Assembly: GCA_007132865.1 (NCBI GenBank)
Contig: SLNU01000232.1
Location: 1-6,826, forward strand
DNA length: 6,826 nucleotides
Direction of reading: 5' to 3'
Source of the DNA: Bacteroidales bacterium
Lineage (GTDB): Bacteria > Bacteroidota > Bacteroidia > Bacteroidales > UBA7960
In this document: one piece after another, positions 1 through 5,134 of the stretch
Position numbering within the stretch: the first letter of the stretch is position 1
How the letters are laid out: the number at the start of each line of letters is the position of its first letter
The notes under the pieces: model-generated
Database searches by the model: none
Told to the model about the DNA's origin: nothing
The model's input: only the letters and a program-made list of their open reading frames with translations
Made by a program: the position numbers and the translations under genes

Positions 1-278
1 AATTTCACCAGCAAGGGAAGTACGTTGCCAAAGTTTTCATAAACAAACTCCCCGACCAGGTCTCCCATATAGACCTCGATCAGATCAACCAGTTCGTTGC
101 CCTCCAGAAATCCATTGCAGACCACGGAAACATTCCCCCTTAGCGTAGATATCTCCCAGGACTCCCCGCAGCTACCTGAGGCTACCTGGCCTTTGTCGTA
201 CATGGAATGCAGGCGGGACCCGCCCCAAACCTTTTCCTTCAGGATGGGACGGAATTTAAGGGGGTACAATCTATTCAT
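1..278 (-). CDS. manA: Mannose-6-phosphate isomerase, class I (5' part, cut by the window edge)
   Basis: This is the first 92 codons of a zinc-dependent cytoplasmic enzyme interconverting mannose-6-phosphate and fructose-6-phosphate, which links glycolysis to GDP-mannose and glycan synthesis. The reading frame is open from the ATG at 278-276 to the left edge. Recognisable family segments are YPLKF near the N-terminus (5-9), KVWGG (16-20), GESWEIS (38-44), the NGFLEGNELVDLIEVYMGD block (55-73) and the FGNVLPLLVKF run (83-93). In this family the last segment leads into the zinc-binding QVHP motif, so the metal ligands should lie just outside the window. The start fits the usual N-terminus of class I enzymes, and no better in-frame ATG lies upstream. 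There is no Shine-Dalgarno sequence. A weak promoter match (TTTG at 330-327, then TACTTCCG from 306) lies upstream. Identification is from remembered family patterns and is quite secure. Confidence 0.9.
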   Translation of the reverse strand, partial: MNRLYPLKFRPILKEKVWGGSRLHSMYDKGQVASGSCGESWEISTLRGNVSVVCNGFLEGNELVDLIEVYMGDLVGEFVYENFGNVLPLLVK

Positions 279-324
279 GGAATGCTGCGTATATTTCCCG
301 GAAGTACGGACAGTCCGGGACCCT

Positions 325-367
325 GGCAAACAAGGCAAACCAGGCAAACCGGTGAAACGGTGAAACG
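325..367. repeat. Short degenerate tandem repeats upstream of manA
   Basis: Three 9-bp units (ggcaaacaa, ggcaaacca, ggcaaaccg at 325-351) are followed directly by two perfect 8-bp units (gtgaaacg at 352-367). The tract fills the gap between the acidic hypothetical gene and manA. Read on the minus strand it presents TTTG three times at 9-bp spacing, so it may supply a -33 element for manA. That role is an inference. Confidence 0.75.
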
Positions 368-383
368 GTATAAAGCCAAAAAT

Positions 384-845
384 TTACGGCCAGAGGATAT
401 TCTCATCATCGTCCACGCCGACCGCCCAGCTGACAAGCACCAGGCTATCCTCTTCAAAAACGAACTGCAGATGGGCATCGTGGAAAAAGATGATCTTTTC
501 ACCCGGCTCATCTTCCTCGACCTCAAAGTCCTTATATCCCTGCGATACCATCAGGTCAATGATCCCAGGCTCATCCAGCTTGAACACCTTTTCCCCGAAC
601 AGTTCGGCCTTCTCATTGTCTGTCTCAAAATTGGTGCATACCTCTTTTTTATCCACCTTTTCAAAATAGACAGAATGGCCCTGGTCCCAGTAACTCCAAA
701 CCTCCACGTCCTCCTCCTCTTCTTCAATATCAAGTTTTTCGGTTTCCTGGGGCTGGCCGAAATATTGTTCAACCTCTTTGGTGCCGGCGCCGAATTTCAG
801 GTCGCCAAAGCCAAGCTTGGGTTTAATTTCCAGTTTTTTTTGCAT
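384..845 (-). CDS. Hypothetical acidic protein, function unknown
   Basis: I do not recognise this 153-residue protein. It has no signal peptide or membrane segment, so it is probably cytoplasmic. It is strikingly acidic: by my count 41 Asp/Glu against about 15 Lys and no Arg at all, with an EEEEED run at 41-46 and a DDDE cluster near the C-terminus. The N-terminal part (GFGDLKFGAGTKEVEQYFGQ, 12-31, then P32) follows a 'G-x-G, then helix ending in a G-x-P turn' pattern vaguely like BamE/SmpA-type folds, but this is too weak for a call. The rest alternates beta-like hydrophobic stretches (IIFFHDAHLQFVF, 118-130) with acidic loops. It reads as genuine coding sequence because it is open throughout, starts just after a Bacteroidota-type promoter and ends cleanly at TAA. 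It lies between sdr and manA on the same strand. An A8 run follows the start codon. Confidence 0.8.
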   Translation of the reverse strand: MQKKLEIKPKLGFGDLKFGAGTKEVEQYFGQPQETEKLDIEEEEEDVEVWSYWDQGHSVYFEKVDKKEVCTNFETDNEKAELFGEKVFKLDEPGIIDLMVSQGYKDFEVEEDEPGEKIIFFHDAHLQFVFEEDSLVLVSWAVGVDDDENILWP

Positions 846-886
846 CGGATAATGTTTTAGGGATGGATAATCAATCAGGTATAGTA

Positions 887-894
887 CAAATATA
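887..894 (-). promoter_or_regulatory. Bacteroidota -7 element for the acidic hypothetical gene
   Basis: On the minus strand the bases read TATATTTG, a perfect TAnnTTTG match, about 40 nt before the ATG at 845. It lies in the gap after the SDR stop codon, so the hypothetical gene probably has its own promoter and a leader of roughly 35 nt. No clear TTTG was found at the -33 position, which lowers confidence. Confidence 0.5.
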
Positions 895-925
895 AGCAGA
901 AAATCTTGTTGAATTGGCCGTTCCG

Positions 926-1741
926 CTATTTAAAAGGGGAATCGGGCTCACTTGCCATGTGTTTATATACCAGCTTGTCGACCCACTTCGGGAACAGTTT
1001 GTTGAGCAACAAGGTCAGTTTTCCCTGTCGGGTCAGCACCAGGGAAGTTTTCCTTTGCACGACCGCGCGCATGATGTGCCCTGCGACCGTTTCGGCCGTC
1101 ATCATCCGGCCTTCGTCCCTCGGACTTTCCCCCTGGGCTTTTCCGTCACCGGCCAGGGCCGTCCGGCGGATATTGGATGCCGTAAAACCCGGACAAGCGA
1201 TCAGCACATGCAAGCCGGTCTTTCGGTTTTCAATGCGCAGGGACTCAAGAAAGCCCTGCAAGGCAAATTTTGATGCCGAGTACCCGGTCCGCGCCGGAAG
1301 CCCCTTAAACCCGGCCACGGAGGAGATCCCGACCACGCTACCCCCGGACTTCAGCAGCCAGGGCAGTGCAAAATGGGTGCAATAAACCGCCCCCCAGAAA
1401 TTCACCTGCATGATGCGTTCCAGCACTTCCGGGCTGGAATCACTGAACAGCGCACGCATGGAAATCCCGGCATTGTTGATCAGCACATCCAGGCGACCAA
1501 ATGATTCCACGGCCTGCCTGACCAGTTGCTCACAGTCCGCCTCCCTGCCCACATCCGCCCGCACCAGCAGGTAGCTGTCCGGCGCAAAGCCCGCACCGCT
1601 AACCAGGGCTTCCATCGGCTCCATCCTGCGGGCTGCCATTACCACCTTCATTCCGTGAGACAGTCCGGCAAGTGCCAGGGCGGCACCAATCCCTGAGGAT
1701 GCCCCCGTAACAATCATCACTTTCCCCCTTAAACCCTTCAT
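926..1741 (-). CDS. Short-chain dehydrogenase/reductase (SDR) family oxidoreductase
   Basis: This is a complete 271-residue classical SDR, predicted to be an NAD(P)(H)-dependent oxidoreductase of unknown substrate. The Rossmann cofactor motif TGASSGIG is at 12-19, followed by AARR (37-40), where the arginines suggest a preference for NADP(H). NNAG is at 89-92. The catalytic tetrad is intact: Asn114 (in QVNFWG), Ser141 (ISSVAG), Tyr154 and Lys158 (YSASK). The CPGF motif (183-186) follows. The tail from about 238 is rich in Leu, Lys and aromatic residues (KLTLLLNKLF, PKWVDKLVYK) and could make an amphipathic membrane-contacting or lid segment, as in DHRS7-like SDRs; that comparison is tentative. 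The ATG at 1741 is preferred because the usual N-terminal strand and glycine motif follow at once. It is divergent from the GNAT-like gene and upstream of the acidic protein gene, with a gap of 80 nt. Confidence 0.93.
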   Translation of the reverse strand: MKGLRGKVMIVTGASSGIGAALALAGLSHGMKVVMAARRMEPMEALVSGAGFAPDSYLLVRADVGREADCEQLVRQAVESFGRLDVLINNAGISMRALFSDSSPEVLERIMQVNFWGAVYCTHFALPWLLKSGGSVVGISSVAGFKGLPARTGYSASKFALQGFLESLRIENRKTGLHVLIACPGFTASNIRRTALAGDGKAQGESPRDEGRMMTAETVAGHIMRAVVQRKTSLVLTRQGKLTLLLNKLFPKWVDKLVYKHMASEPDSPFK

Positions 1742-1758
1742 AATTCATTCCTTTCAGG

Positions 1759-1766
1759 CAAACCTA
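1759..1766 (-). promoter_or_regulatory. Bacteroidota -7 element for the SDR gene
   Basis: The minus strand reads TAGGTTTG, matching TAnnTTTG, 17 nt before the SDR ATG. A nine-base A run (minus strand) lies immediately upstream and could act as an UP-like element. The -33 TTTG is not apparent, and the implied leader is only about 11 nt, so the call is moderate. Confidence 0.45.
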
Positions 1767-1800
1767 ATATTTTTTTTTATTCATGCCGCATTGATTTTGC

Positions 1801-1808
1801 TACTTTTG
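1801..1808 (+). promoter_or_regulatory. Bacteroidota -7 element for the GNAT-like gene
   Basis: TACTTTTG is a perfect TAnnTTTG match 49 nt before the ATG at 1858, giving a leader of about 40-45 nt. It is back to back with the SDR promoter, sharing a T-rich core between them. The -33 position is T-rich but lacks a clean TTTG. Confidence 0.45.
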
Positions 1809-1857
1809 TCTAAGCCAGGCAACGACGGGAAGACCCATCCGACGAAAAACCGAACCT

Positions 1858-3024
1858 ATGCAACTAATAGAAGTACAGACGCGCGATACGGCCAGGGAGT
1901 TCCTGAAAGTACCGCGAATCATATACAGAGACGACAAAAACTGGATCAGCCACCTGGACAAGGATGTGGAGGCCACGTTTGATCCCGCGAAAAACCCGCT
2001 TTTCAAAACAGGGGAAGTGACCAGGTGGGTGCTGAGGGACAGCTCGGGCAGGCCGATCGGACGGGTTGCCGCATTTGTCAACCAGCAATTGGCAGATACC
2101 TTCAGGCAGCCTACCGGGGGGATTGGTTTTTTTGAGTGTATCAACGACAGGGATGCGGCTTTCCTCATGTTTGACCGCTGCAGGGAATGGCTGCAGAAAA
2201 GGGGAATGGAGGCCATGGACGGACCCATAAACTTTGGGGAGAAGGAGCGTTTCTGGGGCTTGCTCGTGGGTGGGTTCAACCGCCGTCCGACTTACCTGTT
2301 GAACTACAACCCCCCATACTACAGGGAACTTTTCGAAGCCTACGGGTTCAGGACCTTTTACGAGCAATTCGTATACCATATGGACGCCAATGTGAAGCTG
2401 CCACCCATCCTGGAGGAAAAATTCAAGCGGCTGATGAAAGCACAGGGATTTCGCTTTGAACACCTGAATATCAAACAGTTGGAAAAGTATGCCGAGGACT
2501 TCCTGACCGTATACAACAAGTCGTGGACCGGCACGCACAAGTTTTTCCGGCCAATGACCAAACCGGAAGCCTTGCAGACTTTCAGCAAAATGGAAGGCAT
2601 CATCGACGAGGAACTGGTCGTGTTCGGTTACCGCGGGGAAGAACCGATCGCCTTTCTCGTTTGCATACCCGAACTGAACCAGTTATTCCGCTTTGTAAAT
2701 GGCAAACTGGATCTATGGGGCAAGCTTAAGTTTTTATTTTACCGTCGGATGGGCAAGGCGCGCACGATACAGGGACTGGTGTTCGGGACCGTGCCTGACT
2801 ATCGCAACAAGGGCGTGGAAAGCGGCCTCATTTTAACACTGAGGGACCTGGTTGTGCAAAAAAAATGGTACAAGGACATGTATATGAACTGGATCGGCGA
2901 CTTCAATCCGAAAATGGCTAAGATTGTTGAGCACATCGGGGCAAAAAAAGCCTTCACGCTGATCACGTACCGCAAGTTGTTCGACGAAACCGCGGAATTT
3001 GAGCGGCATCCTTTGCTGGACTAA
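1858..3024 (+). CDS. GNAT-like acyltransferase family protein (388 aa)
   Basis: This is a long GNAT-fold protein, probably cytoplasmic, with no signal peptide or transmembrane segment. It resembles the roughly 390-residue family annotated as 'GNAT family N-acetyltransferase' or YghO-like; the substrate is unknown. The N-terminal half carries the blocks WISHLDKDVEATFDPAKNPLF (29-49, key residues W29, D34 and the NPLF end), GRVAAFVN (68-75), GGIGFFECINDRDAA (87-101) and GPINFGEKERFWGLL (122-136). It then has YNPPYYRELFEAYGF (150-164). The C-terminal half looks like a second GNAT unit, with FGTVPDYRNKGVESGLI (309-325) in the place of the acetyl-CoA pyrophosphate loop and NWIGDFNPKMAKIVEHIGAKK (344-364, key residues N344, N350, G361) as the closing helix and strand. 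Two tandem GNAT-like units are therefore plausible. The start is the first ATG after a promoter-like site, with an A-rich leader and no Shine-Dalgarno sequence. The catalytic assignment is family-level only. Confidence 0.8.
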   Translation: MQLIEVQTRDTAREFLKVPRIIYRDDKNWISHLDKDVEATFDPAKNPLFKTGEVTRWVLRDSSGRPIGRVAAFVNQQLADTFRQPTGGIGFFECINDRDAAFLMFDRCREWLQKRGMEAMDGPINFGEKERFWGLLVGGFNRRPTYLLNYNPPYYRELFEAYGFRTFYEQFVYHMDANVKLPPILEEKFKRLMKAQGFRFEHLNIKQLEKYAEDFLTVYNKSWTGTHKFFRPMTKPEALQTFSKMEGIIDEELVVFGYRGEEPIAFLVCIPELNQLFRFVNGKLDLWGKLKFLFYRRMGKARTIQGLVFGTVPDYRNKGVESGLILTLRDLVVQKKWYKDMYMNWIGDFNPKMAKIVEHIGAKKAFTLITYRKLFDETAEFERHPLLD

Positions 3025-3030
3025 TGATCA

Positions 3031-3114
3031 CGGACCTTTCAGGGGCATGCCCGGACCTTCCAGGGGGCATCACGGACCTTTCAGGGGCATGCCCGGACCT
3101 TTCAGGGGTAAACC
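3031..3114. repeat. Four-copy 21-bp tandem repeat array
   Basis: Four contiguous 21-bp units lie at 3031-3051, 3052-3072, 3073-3093 and 3094-3114. Each begins CGGACCTT. Units 1 and 3 are identical, unit 2 has a few changes and unit 4 differs only near its 3' end. Junctions 1/2 and 3/4 create the perfect palindrome GGGCATGCCC (3043-3052 and 3085-3094). The array starts 7 nt after the GNAT stop codon and ends just before the tRNA promoter. Because 21 is a multiple of three, it leaves spurious open frames. Confidence 0.92.
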
Positions 3115-3145
3115 GGGCCGCTCACGGGCAAAAAGAAAAAAAAAC

Positions 3146-3176
3146 TTTGCAATTTTAAGAAAGGCTGGTATCTTTG
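3146..3176 (+). promoter_or_regulatory. Bacteroidota-type promoter for tRNA-Lys
   Basis: A -33 TTTG at 3146-3149 is separated by 19 nt from a perfect -7 TATCTTTG at 3169-3176. This is the best promoter match in the window. Transcription should start near 3183, giving a leader of about 34 nt before the mature tRNA. A purine-rich A tract (3127-3144) precedes the -33 box and may act as an UP element. Confidence 0.78.
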
Positions 3177-3216
3177 CACTCTCAAAAAACAACGGTCATT
3201 TCAATATTGAACAGGC

Positions 3217-3289
3217 GACTTGGTAGCTCAGCTGGTAGAGCACATCCCTTTTAAGGATGGGGTCCTGGGTTCGAGCCCCAGCCAAGTCA
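3217..3289 (+). tRNA. tRNA-Lys (anticodon UUU)
   Basis: The 73-nt cloverleaf folds completely. The acceptor is GACTTGG/CCAAGTC, the D stem GCTC/GAGC with loop AGCTGGTA, and the anticodon stem CATCC/GGATG around loop CTTTTAA with TTT at 3250-3252. The variable loop is GGGTC, and the T stem CTGGG/CCCAG encloses TTCGAGC. The discriminator is A (3289), as expected for bacterial tRNA-Lys. The CCA tail is not encoded and must be added after transcription. The U33-UUU-A37 loop is a standard target of t6A37 modification, the pathway served by TsaE encoded 1.4 kb away. The gene has its own promoter upstream and an intrinsic terminator directly after it, so it is a single-gene unit. Confidence 0.97.
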
Positions 3290-3290
3290 C

Positions 3291-3324
3291 AAAAAACCCG
3301 GACCTTCAAGGCCCGGGTTTTTTT
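3291..3324. terminator. Bidirectional intrinsic terminator between tRNA-Lys and ald
   Basis: The hairpin pairs AAAAAACCCGG (3291-3301) with CCGGGTTTTTT (3313-3323), and an inner CCT/AGG stem closes a TCA loop. A T7 run follows on the plus strand. The A6 run on the left becomes a T6 run on the minus strand, so it can end both the tRNA transcript and the convergent ald transcript. It begins one base after the tRNA discriminator plus one. Confidence 0.88.
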
Positions 3325-3331
3325 ATGTTGT

Positions 3332-3382
3332 GACCGGTTAAAACGCGGCCATCAGCGACCGGGCTAAAACGCGGCCATCAGC
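3332..3382. repeat. Tandem duplication of the ald 3' end
   Basis: Two near-identical units (3332-3356 and 3357-3382) share the perfect 18-bp core taaaacgcggccatcagc (3339-3356 and 3365-3382), preceded by gaccggt or gaccgggc. The inner copy encodes the last residues and stop (LMAAF-stop) of the ald-like gene. The outer copy lies past the stop, shifted out of frame by the 26-bp period, and ends with TAA where the inner one ends with TAG. Confidence 0.9.
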
Positions 3383-4584
3383 AGGTCGATGTCCTGGTAA
3401 GGGAGCCCGAAGTACTCCCCGATGTACTGATTGGTCAGTATGCCATTGAACAGATACACCCCCTGTCGCACCCCCAGATCTTTCTTCAGCATGTTCTCCA
3501 CCCCTCCTTCCTCACCAATGGCCAGCAGCACCGGAACGAAAAAGTTGCTGAATGCATAGGAAGCAGTGTGCGGTACCCTGGAAGCGATGTTGGGCACACA
3601 ATAGTGGGTTACCCCGTGTTTCTGGAAAACGGGTTCAGAATGGTTGGTCACCTCGCTGGTCTCTACACACCCTCCCTGGTCAATACTTACATCCACCACC
3701 ACACTACCATATTTCATCCGTCTGACCATGTCTTCGATCACCACAATGGGGGTACGGCCATAGGAGGAATGCAGCGCCCCGATGACTACATCGGCGGTCT
3801 TCAGCGCCTTGAGCAATACCTTGGGCTGAATAATGGAGGTAAAGATTCGTGTATTCAGGTTGTTCTGCAGGCGACGCAGCTTGTAAATGGAGTTGTCAAA
3901 GACTTTGACCATGGCGCCAAGCCCCATTGCGGCACGAACCGCGTACTCACCCACTGTACCGGCACCCAGGATAACGACCTCCGTCGGAGTGATCCCGGAA
4001 AACCCGCCAAACATGCGTCCCTTGCCAAATTTTTTATTGCACAGATATTCAGAGGCAATCAAAATTGAGGTATTCCCGGCGATTTCGCTCATGCTGCGTA
4101 CCAGGGGAAAAGAGTTGGTCTTGTCACGGATGAACTCAAAGGCAGCCGCGGTGACCTTTTTTTTCACCAGGGCCTTGAAATACTCCTCTTTTTGCATCGG
4201 AAGCGCCAGGGAAGAAAGCACAACCTGGCCCGGTTTGACCAACTCAAGTTCCTTGTCGGTCAAAGGGCCAACTTTCAGAATGATGTTGGCCTTGAATACC
4301 TCCCCGTGTGAGTGGACCAGTTCACCGCCTGCATCGGCAAACTCCTTGTCCGGGAAAAATGCATTGTCGCCGGCCTTGGATTCGATCAGGATCTTGTGCC
4401 CGTTCTGCACCAGTACTGCCACCGCTTCGGGGGCCAGTGCAATGCGGTTCTCCTGATAGGTGGTTTCCCGGGGAATACCGATGACCAGGTTGTGCTTCTT
4501 TTTCCGCACCTCCAGCATTTCTTCCTGGGGCATGTACTGCCCGCCATGGCTAAACAATACGTAGTCTTTTCCTGAGCGTTCCAT
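3364..4584 (-). CDS. ald: Alanine dehydrogenase-like protein (AlaDH/PNT family)
   Basis: This 406-residue protein has the N-terminal AlaDH/PNT domain and an NAD-binding Rossmann domain. Characterised members catalyse reversible, NAD-dependent deamination of L-alanine to pyruvate. Visible landmarks are Arg47 (ENRIAL), Lys104 (ILKVGP), Met165 (SMSEIAG), the nucleotide loop GAGTVG (207-212), Asp230 at the end of the following strand, Asp302 in SIDQGGC, and Asn332 (CVPN) before the conserved VPHTASYA helix. Unlike canonical enzymes, the position of the catalytic histidine (His96 in M. tuberculosis Ald) holds Ala127, with no nearby His. There is also an extra N-terminal segment of about 32 residues. 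I chose the ATG at 4584: the frame extends to 4656, but those 24 codons run through intergenic repeat sequence. The gene follows tsaE on the same strand by 105 nt and may be co-transcribed. It ends near a terminator shared with tRNA-Lys. Confidence 0.87.
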   Translation of the reverse strand: MERSGKDYVLFSHGGQYMPQEEMLEVRKKKHNLVIGIPRETTYQENRIALAPEAVAVLVQNGHKILIESKAGDNAFFPDKEFADAGGELVHSHGEVFKANIILKVGPLTDKELELVKPGQVVLSSLALPMQKEEYFKALVKKKVTAAAFEFIRDKTNSFPLVRSMSEIAGNTSILIASEYLCNKKFGKGRMFGGFSGITPTEVVILGAGTVGEYAVRAAMGLGAMVKVFDNSIYKLRRLQNNLNTRIFTSIIQPKVLLKALKTADVVIGALHSSYGRTPIVVIEDMVRRMKYGSVVVDVSIDQGGCVETSEVTNHSEPVFQKHGVTHYCVPNIASRVPHTASYAFSNFFVPVLLAIGEEGGVENMLKKDLGVRQGVYLFNGILTNQYIGEYFGLPYQDIDLLMAAF

Positions 4585-4633
4585 TACAAACAATTTTTTA
4601 CAACCAGATTTTGACAAAGGATTCCCGGGGCCG

Positions 4634-4700
4634 TTCTCAGGCAGCCCCACTGTCAACTATGTCCTCAGGCGCCCCAGTCAACTATGTCCTCAGGCGCCCC
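4634..4700. repeat. Tandem repeats over the tsaE stop codon
   Basis: Two perfect 24-bp copies (4652-4675 and 4677-4700) are separated by one base. A degenerate partial third copy (about 4634-4651) adjoins on the left. The copy at 4677-4700 contains the real tsaE stop (4690-4692) and its last codons; the others repeat the same GGCGCC-TGA context downstream. On the minus strand this places several TGA triplets in series after the gene. Confidence 0.9.
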
Positions 4701-5127
4701 CGCTGCCATCTGCACGGATAATGCGATGCCCTCCTTCCTCTGTCATATGTACCCTGCAGCATTCATCCGGGATCAGATGCTCCAGCTTTTCGGGCCACTC
4801 CATGAAACAAAAGTTACCAGAATAAAAGTAATCCTCATATCCCAGGTCAAACACTTCCTCAAGTTTTTTAACCCGATAAAAATCAAAATGATAAACCGCC
4901 TCTCCCGCAGGAATCCGGTACTCGTTGATCAGGGAGTACGTCGGACTGCTGACCACATCCTGCACACCAAGGTGCTGGCAAATGGCCTTAATAAACGTGG
5001 TCTTGCCCACGCCAAGCTGGCCGTAAAACGCAAATACCCTGTGGTCAGGAAATCCTGCCAACAGCTTCTCCCCGACTGCTAATAGCTCATCGGGCCGGGT
5101 GATATAAAATTCAATTTCCCTGCCCAT
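4690..5127 (-). CDS. tsaE: tRNA threonylcarbamoyladenosine biosynthesis ATPase TsaE
   Basis: TsaE (formerly YjeE) is a small cytoplasmic P-loop ATPase that works with TsaB and TsaD to build the t6A37 modification on tRNAs reading ANN codons. This 145-residue protein has the family's usual length and motifs: Walker A GQLGVGKT (36-43, Lys42), the switch-like SPTYSLINEY (61-70), HFDFYR with Asp82 (80-85), and the C-terminal MEWPEKL (109-115) with Glu109 and Trp111. The last few residues (GSGGA) arise from a GC-rich tandem repeat and probably form a disordered tail. It starts 7 nt after the porX stop, which indicates translational coupling in one operon. The ald-like gene follows after 105 nt. 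The nearby tRNA-Lys(UUU) is a predicted t6A substrate, although that proximity may be coincidence. Confidence 0.96.
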   Translation of the reverse strand: MGREIEFYITRPDELLAVGEKLLAGFPDHRVFAFYGQLGVGKTTFIKAICQHLGVQDVVSSPTYSLINEYRIPAGEAVYHFDFYRVKKLEEVFDLGYEDYFYSGNFCFMEWPEKLEHLIPDECCRVHMTEEGGHRIIRADGSGGA

Positions 5128-5134
5128 CCTAAGG

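Noticed and set aside
3..143. Plus-strand frame open from the left edge to a TAG
   Set aside because: It reads plausibly at first, but the opposite strand encodes unmistakable mannose-6-phosphate isomerase segments over the same bases.
834..841. A8 run after the start codon of the acidic protein as a phase-variation switch
   Set aside because: Eight bases is short, and AAA-rich second codons are common; nothing else suggests phase variation.
97..860. Plus-strand open frames at 97-363 and 207-860
   Set aside because: They lie antisense to manA and the acidic hypothetical gene, cross the intergenic tandem repeat and show no family resemblance.
3031..3114. CRISPR array
   Set aside because: The units are directly contiguous with no unique spacers, and no cas genes are present.
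2999..3226. Plus-strand frame with GPFRGMP-like heptad repeats
   Set aside because: It overlaps the GNAT gene's end, runs through the tRNA promoter into the tRNA, and is open only because the 21-bp repeat is a multiple of three.
3887..4456. Plus-strand 189-residue frame
   Set aside because: It is antisense to the ald-like gene, with no promoter or family signature.
4585..4656. A 24-codon N-terminal extension of the ald-like protein
   Set aside because: The added residues are translated from the intergenic repeat region and do not resemble the family; the internal ATG at 4584 gives a normal N-terminus.
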